Made by a program: the position numbers and the translations under genes | Shown here: one piece after another, positions 61,052-64,000 of the stretch | Position numbering within the stretch: the stretch's first letter is position 1 | How the letters are laid out: each line of letters starts with the position of its first letter | Notes under the pieces: model-generated | Database searches by the model: none | The model's input: only the letters and a program-made list of their open reading frames with translations | Told to the model about the DNA's origin: nothing | From: Alphaproteobacteria bacterium | GTDB lineage: Bacteria; Pseudomonadota; Alphaproteobacteria; JANQMY01 | Assembly (NCBI GenBank): GCA_028289425.1 | Contig: JANQPL010000009.1 | Span: 124,001 to 188,000 of the forward strand | Direction of reading: 5' to 3' | Length of the DNA stretch: 64,000 nucleotides

Positions 61052-62347
61052 TCAGCGCACGGCAGCCGCAACCGCCGGCGGTACATGCTCGAAAAGCCGG
61101 CGATCGAAGGGCTTGGGCAGAAGCGACTCCGGCCCGAATGTCAGATCTTCATCCGGATACAGAGCTTCTACCTCTTCCGTTGGCGGCAGCCGCGCAATAT
61201 CGGCGATAGCATCGGCAGCCGCCACAAGCATTTCGCTCGTCACATGCTTGGCGCCCGCATCGAGCGCGCCGCGAAACAGATACGGAAAACACAGCACATT
61301 ATTGACTTGGTTGGGAAAGTCGGACCGGCCGGTACCGATAATCACGTCGGGCACCGCACCGCGCGCATGGTCGGGCCACACTTCCGGATCGGGATTGGCC
61401 AGCGCAAGGACGATTGGTGTGCGCGCCATCTGCTTGATCCAAGCGGGATGCAAAACACCGGCGCTCGAAAGTCCCAGAAAGACGTCCGCCCCTTTCAACG
61501 CCTGTTCCATGGTGCGCACGCGGGATTTGGTTGCGACCGCTTCCTTTTGCGGTGTCATGCCCCGCTTGCGGCCCTTGTAGATCACACCGGCACTGTCGAA
61601 AACGATCACGTTTTGCCGGGGCAATCCCGAAATGAAAAGCAGCTCCAGTGTTGCCAGCGCCGCCGCACCGGCGCCGGAACAGACCAGCTTGATGTCCTTC
61701 ATCTTCCGGCCGGATACGATCAGTGCGTTCTCCAACGCGGCCACCACACAGACCGCGGTGCCATGCTGATCGTCGTGAAACACGGGCACATTCATTTCAC
61801 GGCGGCAAATTTCTTCGACGACAAAACAATCGGGCGCCTTAATGTCTTCCAGATTGATGCCGCCAAATGACGGTTCCAAAGCGATGATGATTTCCGCCAG
61901 CTTGTGAGGGTCAGGCTCGCTGATACCGATATCGACCGCATGGACGCCGGCGAACCGGTGAAACAAGGCCGCCTTCCCCTCCATCACCGGCTTGGCGGCC
62001 AACGGGCCGATATTGCCAAGCCCCAAGACGGCCGTTCCATTGGTAACCACCGCCACAAGATTGTTGCGATTGGTATAACTTCCCGCCGCGTCGGGATCCG
62101 CCGCAATGGCCCGGCACGGCGCCGCCACGCCTGGGGAATAGGCCAAAGACAGGTCCAATTGGGTTTCCAGTTCTTTGGTGGGCTGGGTCGACATTTTGCC
62201 GGCCGGTGCGCGCCGGTGATAGGCCAGCGCCATGTCGTCGAGAGAGGCGGATCTGTCCTCCGGCGCGCCTTTCAAAAACGCGGGATAAGGCGTGGGCGTG
62301 CGCCGGCGCCAAGACGACAGAAATCTGAACAAAGTTGATGCCCCCAA
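61052..62347 (-). CDS. NADP-dependent malic enzyme, short form without phosphotransacetylase-like domain
   Basis: A 431-residue protein covering only the malic enzyme part of the MaeB family. [48 protein letters not shown] and [13 protein letters not shown] are present, and the protein ends ([13 protein letters not shown]) where MaeB normally continues into a phosphotransacetylase-like regulatory domain of some 300 residues. The predicted reaction is malate plus NADP to pyruvate, CO2 and NADPH. The start is uncertain: a TTG at 62347 is the longest, while MALAYHRR at 62233 is the homologous position. Confidence 0.85.
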   Translation of the reverse strand: MGASTLFRFLSSWRRRTPTPYPAFLKGAPEDRSASLDDMALAYHRRAPAGKMSTQPTKELETQLDLSLAYSPGVAAPCRAIAADPDAAGSYTNRNNLVAVVTNGTAVLGLGNIGPLAAKPVMEGKAALFHRFAGVHAVDIGISEPDPHKLAEIIIALEPSFGGINLEDIKAPDCFVVEEICRREMNVPVFHDDQHGTAVCVVAALENALIVSGRKMKDIKLVCSGAGAAALATLELLFISGLPRQNVIVFDSAGVIYKGRKRGMTPQKEAVATKSRVRTMEQALKGADVFLGLSSAGVLHPAWIKQMARTPIVLALANPDPEVWPDHARGAVPDVIIGTGRSDFPNQVNNVLCFPYLFRGALDAGAKHVTSEMLVAAADAIADIARLPPTEEVEALYPDEDLTFGPESLLPKPFDRRLFEHVPPAVAAAVR

Positions 62348-62664
62348 TTCCCCGAAAGGCTGTGGTTGGTTGTCACCGGGAAGGACAGCCCCCGCTGTAT
62401 GGAAACTATGTTAAGGGGCGTATCGGGCATTGCAAGTCACGATGAAGGGCAGGTGGCACCGCCGCTCAGGTTCGAACGGGAACCAAGTCGAACAATCAAA
62501 TCTACAACATCGACCGACCTCGTTTGAGGTCCATTCCTGGTTGATTCACGCCGGAGGCATACCCCCCAGGTATAACCCAAAGTTGAACCAGGTCTTAAAA
62601 TCCGACTAATATGTAAGGCATTTTGTGCGTAGGGTGAGAAATCAGAACTGGGGGTCGCGGGGCC
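62348..62664. other. Divergent intergenic region with inverted repeats
   Basis: This 317-base spacer lies between the malic enzyme gene and the TIR-NACHT gene. It contains no open reading frame with a ribosome site. CCTGGTT (62536-62542) and AACCAGG (62586-62592) form an inverted pair, and ATACC-N5-GGTAT (62559-62573) lies between them, so a nested hairpin or operator is possible. No tRNA or promoter box stands out. The left part has nothing I can identify. Confidence 0.5.
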
Positions 62665-64000
62665 TTGAGTGTTCGAGACCGGTACGACGGCTTTATAAGC
62701 ATTCGGCAGGGGGCCGAACCCGTCTGCTATGAGTTAAAGACTTTGCTGGCGCAGCGGGATCTTTCTACCGCCTGGCAGGAGAACATAAATGAGTTCAGTT
62801 CGCGCTCGCACATGGATGGTGTCCAGCAGATCATTCGCAACACCCATTTTTCGATTGTATTGATTACGCCAAATCTTTTCGATCCCCCATCTAACCAAAG
62901 CCAGTGCCATCAGAAAGATGAACTGATTGCTATCAGTGAACGATTGTCTCGCGTTACCCATGAATCCGACGAAGCCGGTCGACTGAAATACAGTGTCTTC
63001 CTCGCCTTGTTACAGGATGAGCAGGGCTTTCCCCGTCACAGCGACTTGGTCACCAGCATCCAAGACGATAAGAAGATCAACTGGATAAGGGACGCTACGA
63101 ATTGGTGTGCCATTCCCAATTTTGAAGACGTTTCCGATCGTGAACGAAATGAGGCGATCGAGAAGCTCGTCGGCGATGTCTATCTTTGGGCAACCCGGCA
63201 AAGCGATATCGATTTTGGTTCTCGCGGAACGCGCTCAACTACAAACGGAACGTTGTCGTCCGCCAATGACGCAGACGCCGATAGCCAGCCAGAAATGCCG
63301 AATGGAACCGGGTCGCCGTCTGACGAACCGGACGAGCTTAGCGCGTTGGGCCAGCTGCAAAAATCCGAACGCGCTTATTTGGAGCGGGGGGCGCGGCTTT
63401 GGCATCGGGGACGCATCGACCGTGTCGAAGACGTTGCATTGGATGAAAGCCCTCTCGGTGCTGATGAATCTCCGTTTTCGTTCGACCCACAACGATTTAT
63501 CGAGCTGTTTGCACAGTCCGACCATTCGGCTGCCCCGACTCTCGCGACAAATGCAATGCCGGTTTCTGAGTTTTTCCTCCACGCGTGGGACCGACCGCTT
63601 ATCCTCCAGGGTGACGCCGGTGTCGGCAAGTCGACGACCGCCGCGGCGGTTGCTCTTGCGATGGCATCCACATGGGATGACGCATTCGCCGGATTTAGCG
63701 GCCGGCTTGCAAACGGCGCTTGGCTCAAAAATGCGGTCCCTCGGATTAATAGAGGTTCGCAGTGGTTTCCAGTCCTCACCCGTTGCAGTTGGGCGTCCAA
63801 ATTCTTTGTCGACGGCAGTCCCGATGTGGATCGTCTGCTTGATATTGTTACGATGGTCATCTTGGGAACGGACGAGATTCCCTCGCCGGATGCGCGTGAG
63901 GATTTGCGTGAACGCATGTCCAACCAACCGTACGCGCTTTTGTTCGATGGGTTGGACGAAGTTGAAGATTCTCGGCAAGGCATGGCGCTTGTCAATTCGG
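62665..64000 (+). CDS. TIR-NACHT STAND protein, 5' part (truncated by the window end)
   Basis: At least 445 residues, open to the window edge. The N-terminal TIR domain starts at YDGFISIRQG (residues 7-16) and continues with SIVLITPNLFDPPSNQSQC and DELIAI, which contains a candidate catalytic Glu of NADase TIRs. A disordered acidic linker (about 190-240) precedes a NACHT NTPase: Walker A GDAGVGKST (316-324) and Walker B LLFDGLDE (425-432). The start is a TTG at 62665, because an in-frame TGA at 62635 leaves no ATG upstream. Bacterial TIR-NACHT proteins of this kind act in antiphage abortive defence by depleting NAD after sensing. The sensor C-terminus lies outside the window. It is more AT-rich by eye than its neighbours, consistent with transfer. 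Confidence 0.82.
   Translation, partial: MSVRDRYDGFISIRQGAEPVCYELKTLLAQRDLSTAWQENINEFSSRSHMDGVQQIIRNTHFSIVLITPNLFDPPSNQSQCHQKDELIAISERLSRVTHESDEAGRLKYSVFLALLQDEQGFPRHSDLVTSIQDDKKINWIRDATNWCAIPNFEDVSDRERNEAIEKLVGDVYLWATRQSDIDFGSRGTRSTTNGTLSSANDADADSQPEMPNGTGSPSDEPDELSALGQLQKSERAYLERGARLWHRGRIDRVEDVALDESPLGADESPFSFDPQRFIELFAQSDHSAAPTLATNAMPVSEFFLHAWDRPLILQGDAGVGKSTTAAAVALAMASTWDDAFAGFSGRLANGAWLKNAVPRINRGSQWFPVLTRCSWASKFFVDGSPDVDRLLDIVTMVILGTDEIPSPDAREDLRERMSNQPYALLFDGLDEVEDSRQGMALVNS

Noticed and set aside
62461-62500. tRNA-like T-loop sequence GGTTCGAAC near 62,470
   Set aside because: The flanking bases do not pair to form a T stem, and no anticodon or acceptor arm can be folded around it. 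No tRNA is called.
1-64000. CRISPR array, integrase, phage genes or IS elements other than RAYT
   Set aside because: No regularly spaced repeats, Cas-like proteins, recombinases or IS transposases were seen. The only clear transposase-type gene is the RAYT at 3411.

Overview
The window reads as a dense stretch of an alphaproteobacterial chromosome, moderately GC-rich by eye. The assignment is inferred from gene content: a DivJ/PleC-like kinase domain, bactofilin, CtrA-like TTAA-type boxes, LutABC, a PQQ dehydrogenase and many acyl-CoA enzymes. It is not based on a phylogenetic marker. About 61 genes are supported, most packed with ATGA or GTGA overlaps. No rRNA, tRNA, CRISPR array, prophage or IS transposase was seen, apart from one REP-associated (RAYT) transposase.

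Layout. 1-7 kb: a gene tail, a small membrane protein, a PQQ/cytochrome c alcohol dehydrogenase, a REP/RAYT module with internal duplications, a Rieske-glutamate synthase-like fusion and a CPA1 antiporter. 7-12 kb: VOC protein, a structured leader, a PAS kinase-like gene with a degenerate ATPase half, and lutABC. 12-17 kb: a TauE-type exporter, a saccharopine-dehydrogenase-like enzyme, two regulators and a WS/DGAT acyltransferase. 17-23.5 kb: a Tat-exported agmatine/arginine deiminase-like enzyme divergent from a complete peptide ABC importer. 23.5-26.5 kb: acyl-CoA dehydrogenase, MarR regulator and a QueG-like Fe-S/SCP2 fusion behind a repeat-rich operator.

29-33 kb holds two predicted dehalogenases. 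One is a halohydrin dehalogenase carrying the family-specific T-x4-F-x-G and S-x12-Y-x3-R motifs. The other is a haloalkane dehalogenase of the HLD-I type with the complete catalytic set, flanked by two paralogous membrane proteins. Together with the PQQ dehydrogenase they suggest, but do not prove, metabolism of halogenated compounds. 33-40 kb: glycerate-kinase-like protein, YHS protein, P450 with NTF2-like partner, regulator and acyl-CoA ligase. 39-47 kb: Lon-like protease with an overlapping partner, bactofilin, Sel1-like protein, metallo-beta-lactamase fold hydrolase, acyl-CoA dehydrogenase, PurU. 47.8-50.3 kb: hybrid histidine kinase.

50.4-58.4 kb is a convergent eight-gene envelope cluster: flavoprotein, polysaccharide deacetylase and zinc-ribbon methyltransferase facing GT2, a multi-membrane-span glycosyltransferase, an LPG-synthase-type membrane protein, a methyltransferase and a FemAB-like protein. 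58.5-62.3 kb: MsrQ-like haem membrane protein, a coiled-coil-anchored trypsin-like protease and a short malic enzyme. The right edge (from 62,665) is the start of a TIR-NACHT STAND protein, a predicted antiphage defence effector, cut by the window end. It is the best candidate for a defence system or the start of a defence island continuing outside the window.
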